Origin: Lucinisca nassula
Lineage: Eukaryota > Mollusca > Bivalvia > Lucinida > Lucinidae
Assembly (NCBI GenBank): GCA_963580285.1
Contig: OY757020.1
Span: forward strand, 96,971,497-97,035,496
Reading direction: 5' to 3'
Length of the DNA: 64,000 nt
Shown here: positions 35,599-47,395 of the stretch, piece by piece
Numbering within the stretch: the stretch's first letter is position 1
How the letters are laid out: every line of letters starts with the position of its first letter
Program-made: the position numbers and the translations under genes
The notes under the pieces: generated by a model
Databases searched by the model: none
Told to the model about the DNA's origin: nothing
Seen by the model: only the letters and a program-made list of their open reading frames with translations

Positions 35599-37388
35599 AC
35601 AAGATGTGTTTGTGAAACACGAACATGTCCCCGGGCATGGTCATTTCTCATTCAAAGTTGCTCACAGTTCAAGATTTTTGTTTGTGTGGGAAGCCCTTGA
35701 CACAAGAAACTTACATGCCAAATATGAAAGCTTTATCTTAAATGGTTCAAAAGTTATGAACAATAATATTTTTTTCTTTAAAGTAGGTCAAGGTCACGGC
35801 TGAAAACAATTTACATGAATGTAAAGCTCTTGTCACAAGGAACCTACATGCCAAATATTAAGGCTCTATCTTAAATGGTTCAAAAGTTATGAACAATTTT
35901 TTTTAAGTAGGTCAAGGTCATGGTCCAAACATTTTGCATGAATGAAAAGCTCTAATCACAGGAATCCTACATGCCAAATATGAAAGCTCTATCCCAAACG
36001 GTTTGAAAGTTATGACCAAAAATGTTTATTTTTTTTAAGTAGGTCAAAGGTCAAGGTCACAGGTCAAATTTTTTGCATGAATGTAAAGCGTTTGTCACAA
36101 GGAACCTACATGCTAAATATAAAGACTGTATCTCAAACGGTTCAAAAGTTATGACCAATATTAACTTTTTCTTTTATGTAGGTCAAAGGTCAAGGTCACA
36201 GGTCGAAATTTTCCATGTGAATGTAAAGCTCTTGTCACAAAGAACCTACATGCAAGATATGAAGGCTCTATCTCAAACCATTCAAAAGTTATGACCAAAA
36301 TGTTATTTTTTATTTTAAGTTGGTCAAAGGTCAAGGTCACAGGTCAATTTTTTTTGCATGAATGTAAAGCTTTTATCACAGGGAACTTACATGCTAAATA
36401 TGAAGGCTGTATCTCAAACGGTTCAAAGGGTATGACCAATGTTAACTTTTTCTTTTATGTAGGTCACAAGGTCACAGGTCAAAATTTTTGCATGAATGTA
36501 AAGCGTTTGTCACAAGGAACCTACATGCTAAATATGAAGGCTGTATCTCAAACGGTTCAAAAGTTATGACCAATATTAACTTTTTTATGTAGGTCAAAGG
36601 TCAAGGTCACAGGTCGAAATTTTTCATGTGAATGTAAAGCTCTTGTCACAAGGAACCTACATGCAAGATATGAAGGCTCTATCTCAAACCGTTCAAAAGT
36701 TATGACCAAAATGTTATTTTTTATTTTAAGTGGGTCAAAGGTCAAAGTCACAGGTCAATTTTTTTTGCATGAATGTAAAGCTTTTATCACAGGGAACATA
36801 CATGCTAAATATGAAGGCTTTACCAATGCTAAATATGAAGGCTGTATCTCAAACGGTTCAAAAGTTATGACCAATGTTAACTTTTTCTTTTATGTAGGTC
36901 AAAGGTCAAGGTCACAGGTCAAAATTTTTTGCGTGAATGTAAAGCTTTTGTCACAAGGAACCTACATGCAAAATATGAAGGCTGTATCTCAAACGATTCA
37001 AAAGTTATGGCCAAAATGTTATTTTTTATATTTTAAGTAGGTCAAAGGTCAAGGTCACAGGTCAAATTTTTTTGCATGAATGTAAAGCTTTTGTCACAAG
37101 GAACATACATGCTAAATGTGAAGGCTGTATCTCAAGTGGTTCAAAAGTTATGACCAATGTTATTTTTTTCTTTTAAGTAGGTCAAAGGTCAAGGTCACAG
37201 GTCAATTTTTTTGCATGAATGGGAAGGTCTTGTCACAAGGAACCATCAGGCCAAATATGAAAGCTGTATCTCAAACGGTTCAAAAGTTATGGCCAACGTT
37301 AAAGTTGTCCACGTACAAACCAACAAACAAACAAACAAACAGACAGGACAAAAACAATATGTCCCCGCTATCGCTACCGGGGACATAA
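35599..37388 (-). repeat. F8 element inserted in F7
   Basis: In minus orientation it starts at 37388 with TTATGTCCCCGGTAGCGATA and returning stem CGGGGACATA. A (GTTT)n tract and about eleven ~135-145 bp monomers follow (as plus-strand text: TCACAAGGAACCTACATGC, CTCAAACGGTTCAAAAGTTA, AGGTCAAAGGTCAAGGTCAC). Its 3' end at 35599 is hairpin GTGTTTCACAAACAC followed by ATCTTGT. The monomers are dense in AGGTCA half-sites. Confidence 0.85.
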
Positions 37389-37566
37389 AAAGAAGTCTTT
37401 TTTAAGTGTCCAGTCAATAACTTAATTATTTCTGAATGGACTTTTTAAAGTAAACTTGAAGAAATGTTCGCCTTCATTAGACGGTGTGTCGTGTGCAAGA
37501 CCAAGGTCCATACCTCCAATGCCAAGGTCATACTTAGAGGTCAAAGTCCAAAAAAGGGGCCTTTTT
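37389..37566 (+). repeat. F7 element copy 2, segment 5
   Basis: One F7 monomer, ending AAAAAAGGGGCCTTTTT where the next F1 element inserts. Confidence 0.75.
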
Positions 37567-39597
37567 AGCTCACCGGTCACGCAGTGACGAGGTGAGCTTT
37601 TGGGATCACTTTTTTGTCCGTCGTCCGTACTGTGTGCGTGCGTGAGTGCGTAAACTTTTTCTTCAAACAACATCTCCTAAACCACTGATCGGATTTTGAC
37701 GAAACTTCACAGGAATGATCCTTAGGTGGTCCCCTTTCAAAGTTGTTCAAATAGTTCCAGTCTGTTGCACATCTAGGTCACAGGAGCTATAAATATTTTG
37801 TTAAAAGAAAACTTAAAAAATCTTCTTCTCTGAAATAGCAAGGCCCAGGTCTTCGATATTTGGTGCGAAGCTTCATCTAGTGGACCTCTACCAAGATTGT
37901 TCAAATTGTAGCCCTAGGGCCAAAAATTCCCGGGGGCCCACCAGTTTTACATAGACTTATATGGGGAAAACCTTTAAAAATTTTCTTGCCTGAAACCAGA
38001 AGGCCCAGGTGTTTGATATTTGGTGTTAAAGATTGTTCAAATTATATCCCTCGGGCCAAGAATACCCCGTCCCGGGGCCTTTTGGTTTTACATAGACTTA
38101 TATGGGGAAAATCTTTAAAAATCTTCTTCTTTGAAACCGCTAGGTCCAGGTCTTTGATATTTGGTATGAAGCTTCATCTAGTGGACCTCTACCAAGATTG
38201 TTTAAATTATAGCCCTGGGACCAAAAATGCCCCCGCTCCGGAGCCCTTTGGTTTTACATAGACTTATATAGGGAAAATCTTTAAAAATCTTCTTCTCTGA
38301 AACCGCAACGCCGATGTCTTTGATATTCGGTATGAAGCTTCATCTAGTGGACCTCTACGAACTTTGTTCAAATTATTGCCCTAGGACCAAAAAGGCCCCC
38401 ACCCTGGGGCCCTTTGGTTTTACATAGACTTATATAGGGAAAATCTTTATAAATCTTCTTCTCTGAAACCACAAGGCCCAGGTCTTTGATATTTGGTGTA
38501 AAGCTTCATCTAGTGGACCTCTATCAAGAATGTTTAAATTATAGTCATAGTGCCAAAATGCCCCAGCCCTGGTGCCCTTTGATTTAACATAGGCTTATGT
38601 AGGGAATATCTTTAAAAATCTTCCTTCTCTGAAACCGCAAGGCCCAGGTCTTTGATATTTGGAGTGTCGCTTCATCTAGTGAACCTTTGCCAAGATTGTT
38701 CAAATAATAGCCCTTGGCCTCCACCCTGGGGCCCTTTGGTTTTACATTAACTAAAAAAGGGAAAATCTTTAAAACTCTTCTTGTCTGAAACCAGAAGGTT
38801 CAGGTCTTTGATATTTGGTATGAAGCTTCGTCTAGTGGACCGTTATCAAGATTGTTTCAAATTATACCCCTTGGGCTAAAAATGCCCCCTTCCCTGGCCC
38901 ACATTGACTTATATAGGGAAAATCTATATAATTCTTCGTCTGAAACCAGAAGGCTCAGGTCTTTGATATTAGTTATGAAGCTTTGTCTAGTAGACCTCTA
39001 CCAAGATTAATCCAATTATAGCCCTGAGCCCAATAATGGGCCAACCCTGGTGCCCACTGGTTTTACATATACTAATGTAGGGAAAACCTTTGAAAATCTT
39101 CTCGTCTGAAACCAGAAAGCCAAGGTCTTTGATATTTGGTATGACGTTTCATATAGTGGACCTCTACCAAAATTGTTAAAATTAGTGCCCTGGGGCCATA
39201 AATGGGCCAACCCATTGTTTTACATAGACTTATATTGGGAAAACCTTTGAAAATCTTCTTGTCTGAAATCAGAAGGCCAAGGTCTTTCATATTTGGTATG
39301 GAGTTTTGTCTTGTGGATTTTTACCAAGATTGTTCAAATTATAGCCCGGGGGCCAAAAATGGCCACGCCTCGGGACCCGCAGTTTTTATATAGACTTATA
39401 TAAGGAAAACGTTTAAAAATCTTCTTGTCTGAAACTAGAAGGCTCATTTCTTTGATATTTGGTATGAAGCTTCACCTTTTAGACCACTACCAAGATTATG
39501 CAAAATATAGCCATGGGGTCAATAATGGCTCTCCCCGGGGCCCACTTGTTACCGTATGGATCAGGTAAGAGACCCAGGGCCATTATGGCCCTCTTGT
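37567..39597 (+). repeat. Complete F1 element inserted in F7
   Basis: Head AGCTCACCGGTCACGCAGTG with complement, GTCCGTCGTCC tract, and about eleven ~165-bp monomers, more diverged than elsewhere. The tail ends in hairpin AGGGCC / GGCCCT (loop ATTAT) and CTTGT. Followed by TTCAAGTTTTGTCAATAAC, the continuation of the F7 monomer. Confidence 0.85.
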
Positions 39598-39911
39598 TTC
39601 AAGTTTTGTCAATAACTTTCTTATTCTTTGATGGATTATGAAATTGCTTGGCAGAAATGTTAACCATCATGAGACGATGTGTTGCGCACAAGAGCCAAGT
39701 CAGTACATCAAAGGTCAAGGCCATACTTAGAGGTCAAAGGTAAAAAAGGGCTTTTTCGTGTACAGTCAATAACTTGCTTATTTCTCTATGAAATTTTTAA
39801 AGTTACTTTGCAGAAATGTTCATCTTCATTAGATGATGTGTTGCACACAAGATCCAGGTCAATACCTCCAATGTCAAGGTCATACTTAGAGGTAAAAAAG
39901 GGGGATACATC
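39598..39911 (+). repeat. F7 element copy 2, segment 6 and 3' end
   Basis: Two F7 monomers and a terminal GGGGGATACAT, matching the CGGGGGAGACAT end of copy 1 with small changes. Closes the 13-kb interrupted element. Confidence 0.75.
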
Positions 39912-40275
39912 TGTGTTTTTTAGGGTTTTTACTGGTTGCCATATTAATCAAATGGAAAAAAATACTTAAAAAATCATCTCTGTATGCTCTATGAGGCTGA
40001 GTCTTTATGGAAATATTCACCATATTTGCCTTTTCAGGTTTTGTCTTTTATATGAAATTCGACTGTTTAGTTTGATTGCTATAGAACTAAGAGGTTCCAT
40101 TGACTTATAATGGGGAAAAATTGAAAAAAAAATGGAATTTACTGCTATGCCTTTTCAGGTATTTCGACAAATCTTCCCTGTAATATTTTTAAGCAATCAT
40201 CTTTCTGCCGTATGATTTTAGGCCAACTGGTCACTTATTGGTTGCCATGGAAACCAAAATGCTTCCAAAAATAGA
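39912..40275 (+). repeat. F4 copy 3, segment
   Basis: Non-tandem F4 module: TACTGGTTGCCAT, CTATGAGGCTGAG, TTCCATTGACTTATAATGGG, GCTATGCCTTTTCAGGTATT, ATTGGTTGCCATGGAAACC. Broken at AAAATAGA by the next element. Confidence 0.7.
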
Positions 40276-42393
40276 ACAAGAGGGCCATGATGGTCCTATA
40301 TCGCTCAGCTGAGCTAAGAGGTTTATACGTCGGTCCCAGGGTGGGGCAAGTTTTGGCCCCAGGTCTATTATTTCAACAACCTTGGTAGAGGTCGACTAAA
40401 TAAAGCTTAATATCAAATTTAAAAGGCTGGGGCCTCTGGTTTCAAAGAATAATTACTTAAAGGTTTTTTTCTGTAATAATAATAATAATAATCAACCGTA
40501 TTTATAGAGGGTAACACATTTAGTACTAGCACTAATCTTCCATGTGGCCCTCTTTTCCTGGGTAGGAACCAGAACTAAGCAATGTGGATAAAGTCTCTTG
40601 CTCAAGGAAACAATCTTTGGCGCTTGCGAGGATCGAACCAGCTACCTCTCGATCTCAAATCTGATGCTTTACCACTGCACCACAGCACTCCACAACAGCC
40701 TATGTCAAACATGTGGACCCCCCTTGGCTGGGCCTTTAATCTATAATTTGAACAGTCTTTGAAGAGGTCCCTGGGTAAAGCTTCATACCAAATACCAAAG
40801 ATCTAAGCCTTTGGGTTTCAGACGAGAATATTTTAAACATATTCCCTATTGGCCTATGTAAAACCCGGGGCAGCGCCATTTTTAGCCCCAGGGCTATAAG
40901 TTTAACAATCTTGGTAGAGGTTCACTAGATGAAACTTCATACCAAACATCAAAGACCTGGGCCTTCTGGTTTCAGACAAGAAGATTTTTAAAGGTTTTCC
41001 CTATATAAGCCTATGTATAACCAGTGGGCCCCGGAGCGGGGGGCATTGTTTGCCCCCAGGGCTATAATTTGATCAATCTTGGAAGAGGTCCACTAGTTGA
41101 AGCTTCATACCAAATATCAAAGACCTGGGCCTTCTGGTTTCAGACATGAAGATTTTTATAGCTTTTTCCCTATATAAACCTATGTAAAACAGGTCCCCCA
41201 TGGGGCTGGGCCAGGGCTTTAATTTAAACAATCTTGGTAGAGGTCCACTAGATGAAACTTCATACCAAATATCAAAGACCTGGGCCTTCTGGTTTCAGAC
41301 AAGAAAATTTTTAAAGCTTTTTCCTTATATAATAAGCCTATGTAAAGCCAGTGGGCCCCGGAGCAGGGGCATTTTTGACCCGAGGACTATAATTTGAACA
41401 ATCTTGGTAGAGGTCCTTAAGATAAAACTTCATACCAAACATCAAAGACCTGGGTCTTCTGGTTTCAGACAAGAAGATTTTCCCTAAGCTTATGTTAAAC
41501 TAGTGGGTCCCGGCGCGGGAGCATTTTCGGCCCCAGGGCTATCATTTGGACAATCTTGGTAGAGGTCCACTAGATGAAGCTTCATACCAAATATCAAAGA
41601 CCTGGGCCTTCTGGTTTCAGACAAGACGATTTTAAAGCCTTTTCCCTATATCTATATAAGCCTATGTGAAGCCGGTGGGCCCCGGCGCGGGCCCATTTTT
41701 GGCCCCCTGGCTATAATTTAAACAATCTAGGTAGAGGTCCACTAGATGAAGCTTCATACCAAATATAAAAGACCTCGGACTTCTGGTTTCAGAGAAGAAG
41801 GTTTTTAAAGCTTTTACCCTATATAAGCCTATGTAAAACCGGTGAGCCCCGTCGCGGGGGCATTTTCGGAACCAGGGCTATAATTTGAACAATCTTGGTA
41901 TAGGTCCACTAGATGAAGCTTCAGACCAAATATCAAATACCTGGGCCTTCTGGTTTCAGACAAGAAGATTCTTAAAGCTTTTTTCCTGTATAAGCCCATG
42001 TAAACGGTAGGCCTCGGGGCGGTGCAGTTTTGGCCCCAGGGCTATAATTTGAACATTCTTGGTAGAGGCCCACCAGATGATGCTTCATACCAAATATCAA
42101 AGCCCTGGGCCTTCTAGTTTCAGACAGGAAGATTTTAAAATATTTTTCATATTTCCCCTTTTCGTTGCCATGGCAACCAGAGTTCTGCATGGAATGGAAT
42201 TATTTGAACAGCTTTGAGAGAGGACCACCTAAAGATCATTTCTGCCACGTTTGGTCAAAATCTGTTCAGTGGTTCAGGAGGAGATGTTGTTGAAAGGAAT
42301 TGTGGACTGACGGACGGACATACGGACGGACGACGACGACGGACGGTGACCGATCACAATAGCTCCCCCGGAGCCTTCGACTCAGATGAGCTA
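40276..42393 (-). repeat. F1-type element with divergent head
   Basis: Minus orientation. The 5' head at 42393 reads TTAGCTCATCTGAGTCGAAG, then GATCGGTCACCGTCCGTCG and a GTCCGTC tract. It has about ten ~165-bp monomers. The 3' end at 40276 is hairpin AGGACC / GGCCCT with one mismatch, then CTTGT. SINE3 is inserted at 40473-40691. Confidence 0.8.
40473..40691 (-). mobile_element. SINE3, tRNA-derived with (ATT)n tail
   Basis: Minus strand: starts GGAGTGCTGTGGTGCAGTGG, A-box-like TGGTGCAGTGGTAAAG, B-box GGTTCGATCCTCG, and ends in (ATT)n. About 219 bp. The structure is typical of a tRNA-derived SINE; family name unknown. Confidence 0.75.
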
Positions 42394-42463
42394 ATAAAAA
42401 CAGACTTAAAATTGTCTTCGCAAAAACCATATGCTCTATGAGGCTGAGACTATATGGAAATAT

Positions 42464-42501
<38 letters not shown>

Positions 42502-42680
42502 AATTCGGCTCTTTAGTTTGGTTGTTATGACATTTTAGAGTTTCTATAGATTTGTAATGGAGAAAATTGAAAATTTGCATTTACTGCCAAGCCTTAGTAG
42601 ACATTTTTTTGTAAAACGTTCGTAGAAACATTTTAAAGCAATCTTGTTTCTACCATATGATTTTAGGCCTATTATTGGAC
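42394..42680 (+). repeat. F4 copy 3, segment, with T-run
   Basis: Resumes with CATATGCTCTATGAGGCTG and continues to GATTTTAGGCCTATTATTGG. Contains a T-run of about 28 near 42470. Confidence 0.65.
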
Positions 42681-42878
42681 GGTTTTTTTTTTTTTTTTTT
42701 TTTTAAATCCGTCCTTTAGAATAGCAATGTCCAGGCGGGTGGGTTGGCGTCGGGCCGGCGGGCGTCGTCCGAGGTTTACCTTTTGGTTAACCTTTTTCAA
42801 AGTAAAATATTACCTTTATTCTTCAGTGGACTGCTTTCATATTAGGACTTGTTTTATTGACAGTATCTCTTTCATATG

Positions 42879-43226
42879 CAATCCATGAATGGCACCAAGG
42901 ACCAGAGTTTTGTTGAAAATTACCATTTTTCGAACTTAAGTTTATTTAAGAAGTTTGCTCTGTATTACCTCCCTTACTTCCCTTGCAAGCTTGATAGTGT
43001 AGTTGATAGAGTTAGAGACTCTGAATCAGAGGGTCCTGGGTTCAATTCCATGAATGGCACCAAGGACTGGAGTTTTGTTGAAAATTACCATTTTTCGACC
43101 TTAAGTTTATTTAAGAAGTTTGCTCTGTATAACCCCCTTACTTCCCTTGCAAGCTTGATAGTGTAGTTGATAGAATGAGGGACTCTGAATCAGAGGGTCC
43201 TGGGTTCAATTCCAGGTGGAGGAATG
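42879..43226 (+). repeat. Two tandem ~167-bp units with tRNA-like 3' part
   Basis: Units share CATGAATGGCACCAAGGAC, GTTGAAAATTACCATTTTTC, GCTTGATAGTGTAGTTGATA and AGAGGGTCCTGGGTTCAATT. GGGTTCAATTCC is a B-box match and TAGTGTAGTTGATAG resembles an A-box. The anticodon arm does not fold properly. Likely a tRNA-derived relic that duplicated in tandem. Confidence 0.55.
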
Positions 43227-43369
43227 TTTTTTTTTTCTTAAAAACACATACACATTATTATTACATGCAAGTTAGTATTTTTTTTTTCAGATATATAAAT
43301 TTCGTTTTGTACAATGCATTGGCTTGAAAACTTCTTGTTCATTTGTTCTTAGGGTTACACAGGTTTATG

Positions 43370-43830
43370 CACACTCACACTCTTGCATGCATGCACATAC
43401 ACAGATGCATGCACACACAGGATTGCATGCACACATGAATACATGCACTCATGCATGTACGCATGCACTCATGTGCACACATACATGCATGCACATGCAT
43501 GCACACACACACATGCATAAACACACATACTCACACATGCATGCACACATACACATGCATGCAAACACATGCATGCATGCATGCACACACACTCATGCAG
43601 GCATGCATGCACACACGCATGCATGCATTTATACATGCATGAATGCCTACATGCACACATGCATGCATGCACAAGCACACCCATGCATGCATGCACACTG
43701 TGTGCACTCACACATGCATGCATGAATACACAAACCTTCACGCATGCATGCATGCAAACATTCACACACACAAGCATGCACACACATGCATGCATGCATA
43801 CATGCAGTCATGCATGCACACACATACGAC
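43370..43830. repeat. TGCATGCA / CACA minisatellite
   Basis: About 460 bp of interleaved ATGCATGC and ACACAC motifs. Its frames give His/Met/Cys-rich peptides on both strands, as expected from the repeat. Alternating purine-pyrimidine sequence could adopt Z-DNA or cruciform structure. Confidence 0.85.
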
Positions 43831-44185
43831 TTTAAGGATCCTGGGCTCAAGGTCAAGGTAACTGTCTATTTTAGGAAACCTTTGTCAGCGCTGTAGTGCC
43901 TACATATAAATGGATTTATGGATTTAAAGTTAACTTCACACAAATGTTGTGTATGAATTGCTGCAGTCTGTTGAACTCTTTTACAAAACAAAACGTCATT
44001 TGTCATTTTTTTTAGGGGGGGGGGGGGGGGGCCTGCACGATTGAAATTTTATTTGGATAACTTGTTCAACGTTAGCCCCTGTTGGCGAGCTATGTTGCCG
44101 TCTGCCTACTCTTGCTACATATGCAGGCTGCAGCTTTGCTGACATCAAAACTGTACTGAAAAACCCGTCCATAATGCTGTTAGGC

Positions 44186-44245
44186 ATTTTACTTGTTATT
44201 GGTTGCCATTGGAAACCAAAAAAAAAAAAATAATAATAATAATAA
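44186..44245 (+). repeat. F4 copy 3, segment
   Basis: TTGTTATTGGTTGCCATTGG and an A-run with (TAA)n, then broken by F12. Confidence 0.6.
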
Positions 44246-45454
44246 TTTTATGCCCCCGCATCGAATATGCCGGGGGCATTAAGTGTTTCGGTTTTCGTAC
44301 GTGCGTATGTGCATACGAATGTACGTCCTTCTGTACGAATGTGTGTACGTACGTGATCCTGTTACGTAGACCCAGGTTAAGGTATTTGTACCAGGTAGAA
44401 CTTGAGCTCATATTTTCCAACCATACGATGGATTTGGTTTATATTTAGTATAATGATAGATATAGGTCCAAAGTTTTATTCAGCAATACCCCCACAATAC
44501 CCACGACCTCAAGGTCAAGGTCGCAGACTTAGAAATTTTTAATGTTTAAGACCCAGGTTATGGTATTTGTACCAGGTAGAACTTGAGCTCATATTTTCCA
44601 AACCATGTAATGAATTTGGTTCATATTTGGTATGATGATACATATAGGTCCAAGAGTTTATTCAGCAATACCCCACCCATAACCATGGCCTCAAGGTCAA
44701 GGTCACAAACTTAGAACTTTTTAATTTTTAAGACTCCGGTTAAGGTATTTGTACCAGGTAGAACTTGAGAACTTTTATGATTCATTTGGTTTTATATTTG
44801 CTTTGATGATAGACACAGGTCAAAAGTTTTATTCAGTACTACCCCCACCCATACCGATGACTTCAAGGTCAAGGTCACAGACTTAAAATTTTTATATTTA
44901 TTTTTTTAAGAGTTCATATTTTGAAAACCATATGATGGATTGGGTTTATGCTATGTATGATAATAGATACAGGTCCATCCTGACACACAGCAATACCCCA
45001 CCTATGTACGTCACTTCAAGGTCAAGGTCACAGACAGAAATGTTTAAATTTAAAGTATATAAAGAGCTCATATTTCCCAAACCATATTATGGATTTGCTT
45101 CATATTTGGTATGATGATAGTTACAGGTCCAAACATTTATTCAGCCATACCACCAGCCCTGGTGTCAAGGCCAAGGTCACAGACTTGGATTTTTTATGTT
45201 AAAGATTTTTAGAGCTCATATTTTCCAAATCATATAATGGATTTGCTTCATATTTGGAATAGTGATAGATACAAGTCAAAAATTTCATTCAGCCATTACC
45301 CCGCCCTTGAACAGGACCTCAAAGTCAAGGTCATGGACTTAGAAATTTTTAATGTTAAAGTTTAAAGAGATCACATTTTCCAAACCATATGATGGATAGG
45401 ATTCATATGTGGTATGATGATAGTTATTTTTGAAAGGCTGAATCGGCAATACCC
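44246..45454 (+). repeat. F12 element
   Basis: 5' hairpin TTATGCCCCCGCAT ... ATGCCGGGGGCATTA, then a TACGTGCGTATGTGC tract and about seven monomers of ~150-180 bp (GTATTTGTACCAGGTAGAAC, GAGCTCATATTTTCCAAACC, CTCAAGGTCAAGGTCACAGA). Interrupted at AATACCCCC by a foldback element and resumes at 47329. Confidence 0.8.
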
Positions 45455-47328
45455 CCATATGGAAGCCGATAGGGGACATTTTGACTTGTGACTAACGACT
45501 TGTGACTACCGACTTGCGACTTATGACTTTTTACTTGTGACTTTTGACATACCTCAAGCAACGGCCGATTTCGGACAACGACGGCTAAGATTCCGGTGAG
45601 GCAAGCGATTTTTCTCCTTCTGTTTTATATTGTTTGAAAAATGCCACCGAAAAGATCATATGGTAGGTTATTTACTCTGATTTTGTGAATTTTTAAGACT
45701 TATGACTTGTCACTTATGAATTTTGACTTATGAGTTTTGACTTGTCACTTATGACTTTTCACTTTCGAATTGTGACTTTCGACTTATGACTTGTCACTTA
45801 TGACTTTTGAGTTTTGACTTGCAACTTAAGACAATTTCTTGGCGCGAATCTAAAGTAATAGGGCATAACAACACAGGCGGTAGTAAATTGTCACTAAAAC
45901 AGAGTTGATAATACATGAAACAGGGTCTTCTAAGTGGCATTTCTAAACAATATACACAGGAATTGTCGGTGCCGTTGTCCGCTACCCGATATTTTTCGGG
46001 TTTGCACCAAAAGTCAACAAGTCATAAGTCGAAAGTGATAAGTCACAAGTCATAAATCACAAGTCAAAGTTATAAGTCGCAAGTCATAAGTCATACAAAG
46101 ATAACAAAAACAGAGTAAACTAGATCTGCAGTCGATGGTATACCATCGCAAATACCCGCTTTTTCTATTAATAACACTAATGAGTAATGACTATGTATTA
46201 GCTAGCCAAAACTACATGTAAGTTAAAAAAAGTTGCAAAGAACATTCTAACTGATAAGCAAAGTTTCAGAAGTGTAACTCTTATAGTTTAGAAGATATGA
46301 CAAAGTCATACTTTTTTACCTTTGACCTTGGGGTTATGTTGAGGTCCACCTTAAGTATCCCAATTTATTCTATATTCCAACAGCCATCCAATAACCAAGT
46401 TTCAGAAGTGTAACTCCAATAGTTTAGAAGATATGGCAAAGTCATACTTTTTGACCTTTGACCTTGGGGTCGAGGTCACACCAAAAGTAGCCCAACATAT
46501 TCTAGATTCCAAGGGCCATCCAATAAGCAAAGTTTCAGAAGTGTAACTCCAATAGTTTAGGAGATATGGCAAATCATAATTTTTGACCTTTGACCTTGGG
46601 GTCATGTTGAGGTCAAGGTCACACCAAAACTATCCAAATTTGTTCTATATTCCAAGGGCCATCCTATAACCAAAGTTTCAGAAGTGTAACTCTAATAGTT
46701 TTTAAGATATGACAAAATCATACTTTTTGACCTTTGACCTTGGGGTCAAGGTCACACCAAAAGTAACCTGACATATTCTATATTCCAAGGACCATCCAAT
46801 AAGCAAAGTTTCAGAAGTGTAACTCCAATAGTTAAGGAGATATGGCAAATCATAGTTTTTGACCTTTGACCTTGGGGTCATGTTGAGGTCAAGGTCACCA
46901 AAAAGTTGCCCACTGCCATCTACATTCCATGTACTATCCACATGCAAAGTTTCAAAAGTGTAACTTCAGTGGTCGCAGAGGAGATCCAATCACAAGAAAC
47001 GTGACGGACGGACAGACAGACGGTCGGACAGACGGACGGACTGACGCCGGAGTGAACTGTGGTACGAAAACAATATACCCGATTTTTCTTCGAAAAAGCG
47101 GGTATAAAAACATAAACAAGTCTTCTTAATGGCATTCATCAAACAATATAATACAGGAGCAGCAAAATCGCTGGATCGACACCGTCGTTGACCGCCGTCT
47201 TCCACTTCGTCAGATTTGTCGAAAGTCAAAAGTCATAAGTCGCAAAAATTAGGCATGCAACTCCGACGTCGCAAGTCATAAGTCACAAGTTCAAAAGTCA
47301 CAAGTCAAAATGTCCCCTACCCCCACCT
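45455..47328. mobile_element. Foldback element 1 (GACTTATGACTTGT arms), interrupted by F13
   Basis: Left arm from TAGGGGACATTTTGACTTGT with repeated GACTTGTGACTTATGACTT. The right end carries the complement, ending ACAAGTCAAAATGTCCCCTA at about 47328. TACCCCC occurs on both flanks, a possible 7-bp target duplication. A second, internal copy of the right-end sequence ends near 46110. The centre (45545-46000) is non-repetitive. No transposase. Confidence 0.65.
46120..47107 (-). repeat. F13 element inserted in foldback 1
   Basis: In minus orientation it starts at 47107 with TTATACCCGCTTTTTCGAAG and returning stem CGGGTATATTG, then a GTCCGTCTGTCC tract. About five ~140-bp monomers carry (plus-strand text) TTTGACCTTTGACCTTGGGG and AAAGTTTCAGAAGTGTAACT. 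Its 3' end is the perfect palindrome CGATGGTATACCATCG (46133-46148), then ACTGCAGATCTAG. Confidence 0.8.
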
Positions 47329-47395
47329 GTGTCATTGACCTCAAGGACACTGTTCCAGGTTAGTTATGCTGCCCAATGACAGCTGTTATTGCAAC
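47329..47395 (+). repeat. F12 element, resumed tail
   Basis: TACCCCCACCTGTGTCATTG and ACCTCAAGGACA continue the F12 monomer after the foldback element. Confidence 0.55.

Larger units (their letters stand above)
42681..44185. other. Insertion in F4: T-run, tRNA-like tandem pair, TGCA minisatellite
   Basis: F4 sequence stops at CTATTATTGG and resumes at TTATTGGTTGCCATTGG. The insert begins with GGACGG, a T-run and AAATCCGTCC, and ends TTTACTTGTT. It holds two ~167-bp direct repeats, a 460-bp minisatellite, a short F12/F14-like piece (CTTTGTCAGCGCTGTAGTGC) and a G-run at about 44015-44031. Its own family is unclear. Confidence 0.5.

Noticed and set aside
43180..43226. Gln-type tRNA gene (CTG in loop)
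   Set aside because: The T-arm matches but the anticodon stem does not pair and the acceptor is absent.
43324..43835. Long His/Met- or Cys-rich frames on both strands
   Set aside because: They are translations of the ATGCATGC/CACA minisatellite, open in several frames at once.
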